Positions 7,339-16,901 of a stretch of 37,160 bases of DNA are shown piece after piece. A model generated the notes under the pieces. The model was not told the DNA's origin, did not search any database, and was given only the letters and a program-made list of their open reading frames with translations. Numbering within the stretch: the stretch's first letter is position 1; each line of letters opens with the position of its first letter. Source of the stretch: Nonomuraea terrae (lineage in GTDB: Bacteria > Actinomycetota > Actinomycetes > Streptosporangiales > Streptosporangiaceae); the NCBI RefSeq assembly GCF_004348995.1, contig NZ_SMKQ01000072.1, positions 1 through 37,160 of the forward strand, in the 5' to 3' direction. Both the position numbers and the translations under genes were made by a program.

Positions 7339-8286
7339 TCACCCCAATCCGATCTGAGCGTTGAAGCATCCCTTGACCAGGTCGCCGCCGAGCTCCACGA
7401 AGGAGGCCGGCGACAGCTCCGCGATCCGGCCCCGCGGAGAGGTGTCGCATTCGACGCAGCGGTCGCAGAACCGCCCCGCCAGACATCCGCACGCCACCAC
7501 GGGCACGTTGGCGGTGCGGTCGGAGCAGACGTTCTTCACCTGAAGCAGGGACCCGACCGCGAGGTACGGCAGGCCCGCGCACGACACGCCCACCTGGGCG
7601 CAGCCGGTGTCAGAACGTTCCAGCATGGGGTACGCCGCGCCCCGCTCCTCCTCGTCGAACGTGTCCGACCAGGTGGCGGTGCCCGCGATGCGCGACTGCA
7701 TCCCCGCGTACGCCGGCGGCGGGGGCGGCACAGAACGCGCCGGGTAGGCGGGCTGTGACGTCGCGGGAAGCAGGGCGAGGCTCGCGCCGTCGCGCCGGAC
7801 GCCGATCGCGTCGAACAGGTAGCCGGGCTCGAACTTGGGATGGCGCACCTGGAGCCGTCCCGACGCCCGGTAGGGGATGACGATCGTACGGTGGCCCCGG
7901 TGCGGGCCGGAGTCGAGCTCGATCGTCAGGTCCCTGCGGCCGTCGACGGACAGGATGGTGCCGGTCAGGCGTGTGGTGTCGGCCCAGACGCGATCGACGA
8001 CCCGGCCGTCGCGCAGCGTCCGCATGATCACCATGGCGCCGACGGGCAGGTCGGCCGGGGCGGTGTCGCCACCGTGCCAGGCCGTGGCCCACGGCGCGAT
8101 CACCAGCCGTTCCTGGGCGCCGTCGGGGGTCTCGATGGTCATCAGGTGCGGGCTGACGTCGAGGATCTCGCCGACGACCGCGCGCAGGGGCTCGCCGCTG
8201 CCCGGGTCGGGGCCCTGGACGCCGCTCTCGCGGCCGAGTGCGGCTGCCGCGAGCACCCGGCGGCGCTCAACGCTCGGATACCCCAT
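7339..8286 (-). CDS. Cysteine-rich protein with RlpA-like double-psi beta-barrel domain
   Basis: 315 aa. Residues about 35-150 are beta-rich and resemble two OB-like units (GEILDVSPHLMTIET, then GTILSVDGRRDLTIEL). A Pro-rich linker (about 178-193) follows. Residues 200-315 fit an RlpA/expansin double-psi barrel: GTATWSDTF, then LPYLAVGSLLQVKN, then RGRIAELSPASFVELG. The usual catalytic strand (VNDRGPF in RlpA) is replaced by a cysteine cluster. All nine cysteines (229, 236, 254, 266, 268, 274, 277, 280, 307) lie in this domain. No clear signal peptide is present, only a weak RRRVLAAAALG at the N-terminus. A good ribosome binding site (GGGAGG) precedes the ATG. First gene of the operon with the MauE-like protein. 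Confidence 0.65.
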   Translation of the reverse strand: MGYPSVERRRVLAAAALGRESGVQGPDPGSGEPLRAVVGEILDVSPHLMTIETPDGAQERLVIAPWATAWHGGDTAPADLPVGAMVIMRTLRDGRVVDRVWADTTRLTGTILSVDGRRDLTIELDSGPHRGHRTIVIPYRASGRLQVRHPKFEPGYLFDAIGVRRDGASLALLPATSQPAYPARSVPPPPPAYAGMQSRIAGTATWSDTFDEEERGAAYPMLERSDTGCAQVGVSCAGLPYLAVGSLLQVKNVCSDRTANVPVVACGCLAGRFCDRCVECDTSPRGRIAELSPASFVELGGDLVKGCFNAQIGLG

Positions 8287-8503
8287 CCGCCCCTCCCTCG
8301 TCGGATATCAGATTCACACGACTTGGGGGCGGCCCACACCTTAGCGGCCCAGACGAGAGCAAAATACGCATCCTGGGGGAAGGGACTTCACTCCCGGCGG
8401 CGTACAAACCGCCACCGACCTAGACGGACCTTTGTCGTGGGCGGGCCGAAACCTGAATTGTGGTTCGGGGCCAAAGGGGCATCAAGCTGCGATTCTGGCC
8501 ACG

Positions 8504-9010
8504 ATGCAGACCACCGGCCGGGAAGACGAGTTCCGCGAGTACGTGTTGACGCGCGGTCCTGCCCTGCTGCGTGCGGCACACCAGCTCACCGGGCATCCAC
8601 TGGACGCCGAGGATCTGCTGCAGAACGCGCTGACCAAGACGTACCTGGCCTGGGACCGCATCGAGGACCGCAAGGCCCTGGACGGCTACGTACGGCGGGC
8701 CATGGTCAACATCAACATCTCGCAGTGGCGGCGGCGCAAGCTGGAGGAGTACCCGTCGGACGAACTGCCCGAGGTGGCCGCCGGCCACGGGGCGGCGACC
8801 GCTGACGTGACCTCCGAGGTGCAGGAGGCGCTGGAACGGGCGCTGCAGGAGCTGCCCGAGCGCATGCGGGCCGCGATCGTCCTGCGCTACTACGAGGACA
8901 TGACGGAGCCCGAGATCGCCAGGACACTGGGGATCAGTGTCGGCACGGTGAAGAGCACCGTCTCGCGGGCGATGGCCAAGCTCAGGAGCGCGCTGGGTCT
9001 GCCGCGCTGA
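8504..9010 (+). CDS. SigE-family ECF RNA polymerase sigma factor (orphan)
   Basis: 168 aa from ATG 8504. Region 2 appears as TRGPALLRAAHQLTG and DAEDLLQNALTKTYLAWDRI, and region 4 as LPERMRAAIVLRYYEDMTEPEIARTLGISVGTVKS. Unlike the other two sigma genes here it has no membrane partner behind it; the next gene is convergent and overlaps its 3' end by 29 bp. Its divergent neighbour is the RlpA-like/MauE operon, which is a plausible but untested target. An imperfect inverted repeat (CCGAAACC ... GGTTCGG, about 8446-8468) lies about 36 bp upstream of the start. Confidence 0.9.
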   Translation: MQTTGREDEFREYVLTRGPALLRAAHQLTGHPLDAEDLLQNALTKTYLAWDRIEDRKALDGYVRRAMVNINISQWRRRKLEEYPSDELPEVAAGHGAATADVTSEVQEALERALQELPERMRAAIVLRYYEDMTEPEIARTLGISVGTVKSTVSRAMAKLRSALGLPR

Positions 9011-9488
9011 CCTCGTCCCCAGTCGCGCCGGCGGTGGCGCAGGGGCGGACGACTGCGCGGATCTTGCGCAGGCTGGCCAGGAACCGCTCCAGCTCGGGCC
9101 CCTCCAGCAGGCCGGTGAAGCAGTCGTCGATGTCCTGCAGATGTTTGGGCAGGACGGTTTCCAGCCGTTCCAGCCCGGTGGGGGTGAGGGTCGCGTACGA
9201 GGCCCTGCGGTCTGTCGAGCAGGCCTCGCGCACGACGAGGTTGTCGCGCTCCAGCCGGTCGACGACCCGGGTCACCCCGCTCGTGGACAGGCCGGTCTGC
9301 GCGGCCAGGTCGCTCATGCGCAGCTGGTGACCGGGGGAACGGGCCAGGCGGAGGAGACATTCGAAGTCGATCTCCGATAGGCCGGCGTCGTTGAGGACGG
9401 GCTGGAACCTGTCCATCAAACCTGCATGCACCTCGGCCAGCAGTCCGAAGGCGGTGAGCCGGGGGTCGTCCAAGTTCAGCACGTTCAC
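8982..9488 (-). CDS. MarR-family transcriptional regulator
   Basis: 168 aa winged-helix regulator. The recognition region reads LRMSDLAAQTGLSTSGVTRVVDRLERDNLVVR (about 56-87) and the wing includes STDRRASYATLTPTG. The start is GTG 9488 (or GTG 9482). It is divergent from the yceI-like gene, with 98 bp between them, and overlaps the 3' end of the convergent sigma gene. MarR proteins normally repress their own and the divergent promoter, so control of the YceI-like gene is a reasonable inference. Confidence 0.88.
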   Translation of the reverse strand: MNVLNLDDPRLTAFGLLAEVHAGLMDRFQPVLNDAGLSEIDFECLLRLARSPGHQLRMSDLAAQTGLSTSGVTRVVDRLERDNLVVREACSTDRRASYATLTPTGLERLETVLPKHLQDIDDCFTGLLEGPELERFLASLRKIRAVVRPCATAGATGDEVSAADPARS

Positions 9489-9500
9489 ACCCTACCCGAC

Positions 9501-9566
9501 GTTGGTTGACGGCGGGAATATTCCTCGTGTAGACAGTTGTTGCCGCAGACATCCAACTGAGCCAAC
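9501..9566. promoter_or_regulatory. Divergent MarR/YceI control region
   Basis: The 98-bp gap between the divergent MarR and YceI-like genes holds related half-sites: GTTGGTT at 9501, AGTTGT at 9535, CCAACT at 9553 and GCCAAC at 9561. The last two are inverted relative to the first two, as expected for MarR operators. The YceI-like gene also has a clear ribosome binding site (GAGGAG, about 9575-9580). Confidence 0.45.
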
Positions 9567-9586
9567 CTTTCCCTGAGGAGAACCCC

Positions 9587-10150
9587 ATGAGCACCCGTAC
9601 CTGGGAGAACCTGACCGTTCCCGCCCCCGGCACCTACACCATCGACGTGACGCACACGCACATCGGCTTCGTCGCGAAGCACATGATGTTCACGAAGGTG
9701 CGCGGCTACTTCGGTGGCTTCAGCGGCTCGGTCACGGTCGGCGAGAACCCCCTGGAGTCGAGCGCCGAGCTCACCATCCAGGCGAACACCATCGAGACCG
9801 GCATGCCGGACCGCGACAACCACCTGCGCAGCGACGACTTCCTGTCCGTCGACAAGTTCCCCGAGATCACCTTCAAGAGCACCCGCGTCGTGGGCCACTC
9901 GGGCAGCGACTTCACCGTCGTCGGCGACCTGACCATCCGCGACGTCACCAAGGAGGTCGAGCTGAACGTCGAGTACGGTGGCGTCGGCGCCAACCCGTGG
10001 GGCGTGCAGGTGTGGGGCTTCTCGATCACCACGGAGATCGACCGCGAGCTGTTCGGCCTGACCTGGAACCAGGCCCTGGAGACCGGTGGCGTCCTGGTGG
10101 GCAAGAAGATCAAGATCGAGGTCGAGGGCGAGGCCAACCCGGCCGCCTGA
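9587..10150 (+). CDS. YceI-family lipid-binding protein
   Basis: 187 aa, one YceI domain, a lipocalin-like barrel known to bind polyisoprenoids. Family marks are the opening GTYTIDVTHTHIGFVAKH, the central DRDNHLRSDDFLSVDKFPEITF and a C-terminal KKIKIEVEGE. There is no signal peptide, so this is a cytoplasmic version as is common in actinomycetes. The start is fixed by GAGGAG 6 bp upstream. It is probably regulated by the divergent MarR gene. Confidence 0.92.
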   Translation: MSTRTWENLTVPAPGTYTIDVTHTHIGFVAKHMMFTKVRGYFGGFSGSVTVGENPLESSAELTIQANTIETGMPDRDNHLRSDDFLSVDKFPEITFKSTRVVGHSGSDFTVVGDLTIRDVTKEVELNVEYGGVGANPWGVQVWGFSITTEIDRELFGLTWNQALETGGVLVGKKIKIEVEGEANPAA

Positions 10151-10151
10151 G

Positions 10152-10214
10152 TTATCCACAGCCAGAAAGCCCGTCTCAGCTGGGCGGGCGTTCATCCACA
10201 GGTGGTTACCCACA
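10152..10214 (+). other. Cluster of three DnaA-box-like 9-mers
   Basis: TTATCCACA (10152-10160), TCATCCACA (10192-10200) and TTACCCACA (10206-10214) all lie on the plus strand within 63 bp, in the non-coding gap between the YceI-like gene and tRNA-Ser. The first is a perfect classical DnaA box; the others differ by one base each. Could be a DnaA-binding or titration site, or a relic of a mobile element. A GC stem (GCCCG/CGGGC, about 10169-10189) lies between the first two and may terminate the upstream gene. Confidence 0.5.
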
Positions 10215-10309
10215 GGCTGTTGATGACACCTGGCGAAGGCGGCGGGCGCGATCGCTTTGCCGCCTCGCCAGAAGGCCGGTACTCTGTCCTGAGCCACTAA
10301 AGGCTTCCA

Positions 10310-10399
10310 GGAGGATTCGCCTAGTCAGGTCTATGGCGCCGCACTGCTAATGCGGTTTGGTCTTACCGGCCATCCGGGGTTCAAATCCCCGATCCTCCG
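10310..10399 (+). tRNA. tRNA-Ser (anticodon GCT)
   Basis: 90 bases. The acceptor stem GGAGGAT pairs with ATCCTCC and is followed by discriminator G. The anticodon stem-loop is CCGCA CTGCTAA TGCGG, giving anticodon GCT for AGC/AGU codons. The T arm is CGGGG TTCAAAT CCCCG, and the long variable arm fits a class II tRNA. No CCA is encoded. A strong terminator follows, and a decayed integrase lies just downstream, so this gene is the likely attachment site of a former element. Confidence 0.95.
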
Positions 10400-10405
10400 C
10401 AGGTG

Positions 10406-10443
10406 AGAGGCCCTCTTCCCGAATACGGGGAGAGGGCCTCTTT
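10406..10443 (+). terminator. Rho-independent terminator of tRNA-Ser
   Basis: AGAGGCCCTCT (10406-10416) pairs with AGAGGGCCTCT (10431-10441). Inner pairs extend the stem to about 15 bp around the loop GAATAC, and a short T run follows. It lies 6 bp after the tRNA 3' end. Confidence 0.9.
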
Positions 10444-10610
10444 GATCTTCAGGGCGTCATGGTCGACCGTGACCGGTCGGCGGACGATGTCCTGGTCGTC
10501 CTCACTGTCGAGTTCGCGGCCGAGGTGCCCTCTGTCGGTTGACCGGCCAGGGGCCGGCTGGCTGGCCACTGGCCCTGGCGAACGCCACCCCGGTGATCGT
10601 TTCGGTCGCA

Positions 10611-11070
10611 TTACTGAGGATGACCCCAGAGAGCGGGGGCGAGCCGCTGCCCTGCATCGCGCATCAGGGGTGTGGATACGTGGGTGTAGCGCTCGGTGGT
10701 GGCCACTCTGGTGTGGCCGAGGACTCGCTGACCGACCCGGATGTTCACACCCTGCTCGATGAGGAGAGTTGCTGCGGTGTGTCGGGCGTCATGGACTCGA
10801 ACGTCCCGAACGCTGGCCTGCTTGAGGATGCTCTTCCAGACCTTCCGGACCTCAGTGCGTCGATGGGAGCGCCGTGCTTGGTCGCGAACACTTGTCCGCG
10901 TGGCCGGTGCAGTCCTTGAGACAAGGCCGCTTGTAGCAGGCGTGGCCTGGCTTGGCGCAGCCGCAGGGGCGCGGGTCGGCGCAGCCATGCCGCCACTCCT
11001 GGTGCTGTACCTGGAACCAGGCCCGTATCTCGCCCGTGTCCATGTCGATGTACGACCAGCGGACGTCACG
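10611..11070 (-). pseudogene. Decayed tyrosine-recombinase integrase
   Basis: Three minus-strand frames together spell the C-terminal part of an actinomycete phage-type integrase. The first (about 11060-10890) reads YIDMDTGEIRAWFQVQ and a Cys/His-rich stretch ending CTGHA. The second reads VFATKHGAPIDA. The third reads RTEVRKVWKSILKQ and holds the catalytic HDARH box, LGHTRVATTERYTHV with the tyrosine nucleophile, and the end LAPALWGHPQ. Between CTGHA and VFATKHG relatives carry roughly 45 more residues, so a deletion plus a frameshift (near 10860) have inactivated it. The N-terminal DNA-binding part is missing. Its position next to tRNA-Ser is typical of an integrated element. Confidence 0.8.
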
Positions 11071-11311
11071 ACTTGGCCGGTGCCGGGACGACGTCCCACC
11101 TGAACGTGGAGTCCTTCAGCAGTCGCTCCGTCGCCCTGATCCCGGTCAGGTGCTCGACGAGCAGGAAAGCCAGCCGGCACCGACAGGCACAGAACCCGTC
11201 GTCAGGGGATGACGGGGGAGCATGTGTGCCGCATAAGCGACGTGATCGGCGTACTCGACGAACGCATCGAAGGATGAGGCTCGCAGGTAAGAAGGATCAT
11301 GGACTATGAGA

Positions 11312-11356
11312 GCCCGCGGGTGATCGTCACCGCCGCATCGGCGGTGACGCGCGGGC
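11312..11356. terminator. Strong GC hairpin after Kelch gene
   Basis: CGTCACCGCCG (11325-11335) pairs with CGGCGGTGACG (11339-11349) around a 3-base loop. Outer arms GCCCGCG (11312-11318) and CGCGGGC (11350-11356) add 7 bp with a one-sided bulge. It lies just downstream of the stop of the minus-strand Kelch gene. Confidence 0.75.
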
Positions 11357-11363
11357 CGTGGGC

Positions 11364-12518
11364 TCAGCGAATGCTGGGGCGGTAGGCGTCGTTGACATCC
11401 ATCGGGGCGCCGCCGGCGCGGTTGCCTCCGCCGGGGATGTAGATGGTGTCGCCGACAGCGGCGGCTGCGGTTCCGTGCCGTGGCACCGGCATGGGGGCCA
11501 ACCGCTGCCACCGGTCGCGGCGGGTGTCGTAGGCCTCTGTCTGGTCGAAGACGGTGTGCACGCCGTCGACCACGTTGCCCTCCCCGCCGAAGGTGTAGAT
11601 CACCCCGTTGACGGCGGCGGCCGCGATACCGCCACGCGGGGTTGGCATCGGGGCGCGTTCGACCCACCGGCCGCCGCGCAGGTCGAGGGAGTAGACGGTG
11701 TCACGCACATTGAGCTGGCCTCGGTCGCGACCGCCGAGCACGTACAGGGTGTGGTCGATGACTGCGCCACCCACATGGTCGCGGGCCTCGGGCAGGTCAG
11801 GCAGGCTGGACCAGCGACCGGTGGTGATGTCGTAGGTGTTGACCGTGGCCACCGTGTCCTGGAGGCCGCCGGGGCCGGGGGTCAGGGTGCGCATGCCGCC
11901 GGCGAGATGAATGCGCGTGCCGTACACGCCTACGGCGGCGCTCCCTCGCTCGCTGCCCTCGGGCATCGGGGGCAGCGGGGTCCACGTGTTCTTCGTGGGT
12001 TCGTAGACATAGCTGTCGCGCAGCGCCTGCCAAGAAGCACCGCCGGACAGGCCACCGAGGACATAGAGCTTGCCGCCGACCGCCGCCAGGTTCGGATGGT
12101 TCATGGCCACCGGTAGCGGAGCCGCCCGGCGCCATGTGTTCTGCCGGGTGTCGTAGACCTCCACATCGCGGACGGTGGTGACCCCACCGGCTTCGTCGGG
12201 CCGAATGCCGCCAACGATGTAGACGTCCTTGCCGATCGTTGCGACGCTGTGCTCCTGCCGCGGGCCGCCGGCTATGGGCTTCAGCGGCTTCCAGCCGTGG
12301 GTGTACACCGGAGTCGTCACCGGCGCGGTCGCGCCGGGTGTCGGCTCTGTGGAACGCCCCGGGTGACCGGGGTGCGCTTGGGCCACGTCGGTGTGCAGCC
12401 CCAGCGCCGAAGTCAGGATCAGGCCGGCGGCTACCGCAGCGGTCCGGCGCGCCATTCGGGCGGGGGTGTGCGACGCGACCCTGTCGGTGTGTCGTCCGAG
12501 GGGCTGGGGGAAATTCAT
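11364..12518 (-). CDS. Secreted Kelch-repeat beta-propeller protein
   Basis: 384 aa. A signal peptide is visible: ARMARR, then a hydrophobic stretch (about 26-42), with a likely cut after AQA (48). Six Kelch blades follow, each with a hydrophobic strand and Gly-Gly: YIVGG, YVLGG, IHLAGG, YVLGG, YTFGG and YIPGG, with the matching W residues (NTWRR, NTWTP, GRWSS, GRWVE, DRWQR). It is therefore an extracytoplasmic six-bladed propeller, probably for protein or sugar binding. The start at 12518 is supported by GAGGAGGA 6 bp upstream. No enzymatic domain is attached and the partner is unknown. A strong hairpin lies downstream. Confidence 0.88.
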   Translation of the reverse strand: MNFPQPLGRHTDRVASHTPARMARRTAAVAAGLILTSALGLHTDVAQAHPGHPGRSTEPTPGATAPVTTPVYTHGWKPLKPIAGGPRQEHSVATIGKDVYIVGGIRPDEAGGVTTVRDVEVYDTRQNTWRRAAPLPVAMNHPNLAAVGGKLYVLGGLSGGASWQALRDSYVYEPTKNTWTPLPPMPEGSERGSAAVGVYGTRIHLAGGMRTLTPGPGGLQDTVATVNTYDITTGRWSSLPDLPEARDHVGGAVIDHTLYVLGGRDRGQLNVRDTVYSLDLRGGRWVERAPMPTPRGGIAAAAVNGVIYTFGGEGNVVDGVHTVFDQTEAYDTRRDRWQRLAPMPVPRHGTAAAAVGDTIYIPGGGNRAGGAPMDVNDAYRPSIR

Positions 12519-12780
12519 GAGGTTCCTCCTCGTACTGGTCGCGGGTTATATGAACGTCGTCGACTTTTTGCTGGTCCGGCCGCTACGTCGATGGCCGCGC
12601 AGCCGGCTTCTTGCTGGATCAGATGACCGCCGCTCCGTCGATGGCTTTGTCGCCGAGGTGGCCAATACGGTGGTCATCACTCGATGGCGACTTCCATGCT
12701 GAGCGGTCTTGTCGAGATTGCGGTTGGAGGGCTTTCCCGTGGCATATGGAGCGCCCGGGCGTCGAAGGGAACTCCCATGG

Positions 12781-15038
12781 TCAGCGGAGGAGCTTGTCCA
12801 GGGTGAGAGGGAGGTCGCGGACGCGGATGCCGGTGGCGTCGTAGGCCGCGTTGGCGATGGCCGCCGCCGTGCCGATGATGCCGATCTCGCCCGCGCCCTT
12901 GGATCCCATCGGGTTGATGTGCGAGTCGCGTTCGCCCAGCATGTGCACCTCGATCGAGCCCACGTCGGCGTTGGCCGCGAAGTGGTATCCGCCCAGGTCG
13001 TTGTTGACGAAGTTCCCGTAGCGGTGGTCGATCGCGGTCTCCTCGTGCAGCGTCATGGAAAGGCCCCATGTCATGCCGCCGAGCAACTGCGAGCGGGCTG
13101 TCACCGGGTTGATGACCCTGCCCACGTCGAAAACGCCCAGCAGGCGCGGCACGCGTACCTCGCCGGTGTCCTCGTGCACCCGGACCTCGGCGAACTGGGC
13201 GCCGTAGCTGCCGAACTCGTACTGCTTCAGCTTCGGGTCGTCGGGCATGCCGACCGTGACCTGCAGTCCTTCGGGCGGGACCGAGCCGCCGTTCTCGTCC
13301 AGGGCCGTGTGCAGGGCGCGTGCGGCCGCGTAGATCGTCGTGCCCCAGCTGTTCATGCCCGAGGAGAAGCCTCCGCTGGACGCACGCGGGTATGCGGAGT
13401 CGCCGATCTGCAGGGTCACGCGGTCCAGGGGGACGCCCAGCGCCTCGGCGGCGATCTGGGCGAGCGTCGTCCAGGTGCCGGTGCCGATGTCGGCGGCGGC
13501 GATGCGTACGGTGTAGCGGCCGTTCTTGTCGAGGCGGGCGGAGGCGGTGCTTCCCGGCAGGCGGGGCGACGGGTAGGTCGCGGCGGCCACGCCGGTCCCG
13601 ATCAGCCAGCCGTCCTTCCTGCGCGCCCGTGGCTTCTTGTCACGGTGCTTCCAGCCGAACCGGCGGGCGCCTTCCTCGAAGCACTTCGCCAGGTGGCGGC
13701 TGGAGAACGGCTGCCCGGTCTCCGGATGGGTCTCCGGCTCGTTGCGGAGGCGGAGCTCGATCGGATCCATGCCCAGCTTGACGGCGAGCTCGTCCATCGC
13801 CGGCTCCAGCGCGAACATGCCCGTGGCCTCACCGGGACCACGCATGATCGTCGGGACGGGGACATCCAGCAGGGCGATCCGCGTGCTCGTCCGCCGGCCG
13901 GGCGCGGCGTACATGGACCGGCTGGCCTGCACCGTCTGCTCGGCGTACTGCTTGGCCTTGGCCGTCTCCTGGACGGCGTCGTGCGAGATCGCCACGAGCT
14001 TGCCGGCGGCGTCGGCGCCGAGCTGGACGCGCTGGATGGACGCCGGGCGGTGGCCCACCAACGTGAACATCTGCTGCCGGGTGAAGGCGAGCTTCACCGG
14101 CCGGCCGGGGACGAGCTGCGCGCCCATGAGCGCCACCGTGCCCCACAGCGCGGAGAAGTCCTTCGAGCCGAACGCGCCGCCGACGTACGGAGAGATCAGC
14201 CGCAGGCGCCCCGGCTGCAGTCCGAATGCCCTCGTCAGCAGTTCCTGAGGGGTGGAGACGCCCTGCGAGCCGCAGTAGAGGGTGATCTCGTCGTCGGTCC
14301 AGGTGGCGACGGCGGCGTGCGGCTCCATGGGATTGTGGTGCTGAACGGGGGTCGTGTAGGTGGCGTCCACCCGGTGGACCGCCGAGGCCATCCCGGCCGC
14401 GAAGTCGCCGACGGTCGTGTCGGCGGGCGAGCCGTTCATGAGGTCCCCGGGAAGCTGGCCGAAGCCCTGGGCGTGCTCGGGTTTGCGGAGGTCGTCGCGG
14501 TCGGCCCGCAGGTCGACGTCGACCGGTTCCGTGGCGTACTCCAGCTTGACCAGTCCGGCCGCGTACCGAGCGGTCTCGATGCTGTCGGCGATGACCGCGC
14601 CGACGATCTGCCCGTGGTAGGCCACCTTGTCCGACTGCAAGACCGCGACCTCCGGCTCCTCGGCCCAGGCCAGTCGGGGAGCGTTCATATGGGTCAGCAC
14701 GCCGATCACGCCCGGCTCGGCCAGCGCGTCGCCCGCGTCGACCGCGGTGATCCGGCCGGAGGCGATCGTGGAGAGCAGCGGATACAGGTAGGCCGGGTTC
14801 TCGACCGGCCACTCGAAGGCGTACGTGGCCGCTCCGCGTACCTTCAGCGGGCCCTCCACGCGCTTGAGCGCCGCGCCGATGCCGCCGGCGGCGCCACCAC
14901 CCACGGCGGACGGAGCCGTGGCCGGGCCTGCGGCGTGGGCCGGTTCGGCCATGGACGGCAACATGGCGGCGCCCAGACCGCCGACCCCGGCCTTGAGCAC
15001 GGCTCGGCGAGAAGGCTCGTTGGTCTCGTTCACGCTGG

Positions 15039-15042
<4 letters not shown>
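12781..15042 (-). CDS. paoC: Aldehyde oxidoreductase molybdenum-binding subunit (PaoC-like), Tat-exported
   Basis: 753 aa, xanthine dehydrogenase family large subunit. It binds the molybdopterin cofactor and oxidises aldehydes. Motifs: GGAFGSKD for cofactor binding, and the base GAGEIG, whose Glu is E719 near the C-terminus. A twin-arginine signal is clear at the N-terminus (SRRAVLKAGVGG, then a hydrophobic stretch ending AHA at about 38). In E. coli PaoABC the Tat signal is on the small PaoA subunit instead, so here the export signal has moved to the large subunit. Starts in an ATGA overlap with the FAD subunit gene. No paoD-like maturation chaperone is next to it. Confidence 0.9.
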
Positions 15043-16021
<979 letters not shown>

Positions 16022-16025
<4 letters not shown>

Positions 16026-16531
16026 GATCGCGCCACCTTCTCGATCGCCGACACGATGTTGACGTACGCCGCGCACCGGCACAGGTTGCCGCTCATCCGC
16101 TCGGCGATCTCCTCGCGGTCGAGCACGACCCGGTCGGCGTCGAGGTCCTCGCTCACCACGCTCGGCCAGCCCTCCTCCGCCTCGCGCAGCATCGCGACCG
16201 CGGAGACGATCTGGCCGGGCGTGCAGTAGCCGCACTGGAAGGCGTCCTCGGCGATGAACGACCGCTGGACGGGATGCAGGTCGTCGCCATGCGCCAGACC
16301 GGCGGCCGTGACGACCTCGGCACCGTCGTTGGCCACCGCGAGCACCAGGCAACTGGTCACCCGCCGGCCGTCGAGCATGACCGTGCACGCCCCGCACTGC
16401 CCGTGGTCGCAGCCCTTTTTGGGGCTGGTGACGCCGAGGCGTTCGCGCAGCGCGTCCAGCAATGTCGTACGCGCGTCAATGGTGAGCGTGCGCTCTTTTC
16501 CGTCGACGCGCAGAGTGATTTTCTGCTCCAT
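16022..16531 (-). CDS. paoA: Aldehyde oxidoreductase 2Fe-2S subunit (PaoA-like)
   Basis: 169 aa with two 2Fe-2S clusters. The N-terminal plant-ferredoxin type uses C41, C46, C49 and C61 (GCDHGQCGACTV); the C-terminal helical type uses C100, C103, C151 and C153 (QCGYCTPGQ, LCRCAAY). It passes electrons between the molybdenum subunit and FAD. Unlike E. coli PaoA it has no Tat signal and starts directly with MEQKITLRV. It is the first gene of the coupled A-B-C operon; the promoter must lie in the 370-bp gap upstream. Confidence 0.92.
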
Positions 16532-16901
16532 GATGGTCTTTCTTGCTAGTTATCGGTACGCAAGAAGGGTCGTGCAATCCGCCGGCACGCCGATGAGCGC
16601 GGGCGTCGCTTGGAATTCGCAGGCTGGTCAGGGCGCTTCGGCCTACCGGCAGGACAAGCTATTCACATGCAGGGAAGACATCACACCGGAGCATAGTGTG
16701 CGTTTTCCTTAATACCTCTCGGAAATGGCCGTTCATCCTGGTGTCATCGACCCGTGGATGCCAGAAAGGGATTATGTTGTAATCAGCGCCGTTCACGGCG
16801 ATATCAGTTGTCCACGGGCGGGGTGCGGGCCGCTCTGCCGTACCCCGGCGACCTGGTGTCCGGGCACAGCCTGGTGGCGGCCACGTGCCGCAGCAGCACT
16901 G
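16532..16901. other. Non-coding stretch upstream of paoA
   Basis: 370 bp without a supported gene. It should hold the paoA promoter, and it contains a somewhat AT-richer patch around 16670-16800. I see no clear operator, terminator or gene remnant. Confidence 0.4.

Noticed and set aside
8446..8468. Imperfect inverted repeat CCGAAACC/GGTTCGG upstream of the orphan sigma gene
   Set aside because: It is short and has a mismatch, so it is mentioned with the gene but not supported as a separate regulatory site.
10300..11400. Second attachment site (attR) for the tRNA-Ser element
   Set aside because: I saw no repeat of the tRNA 3' end in the rest of the window. It may lie outside or be lost.
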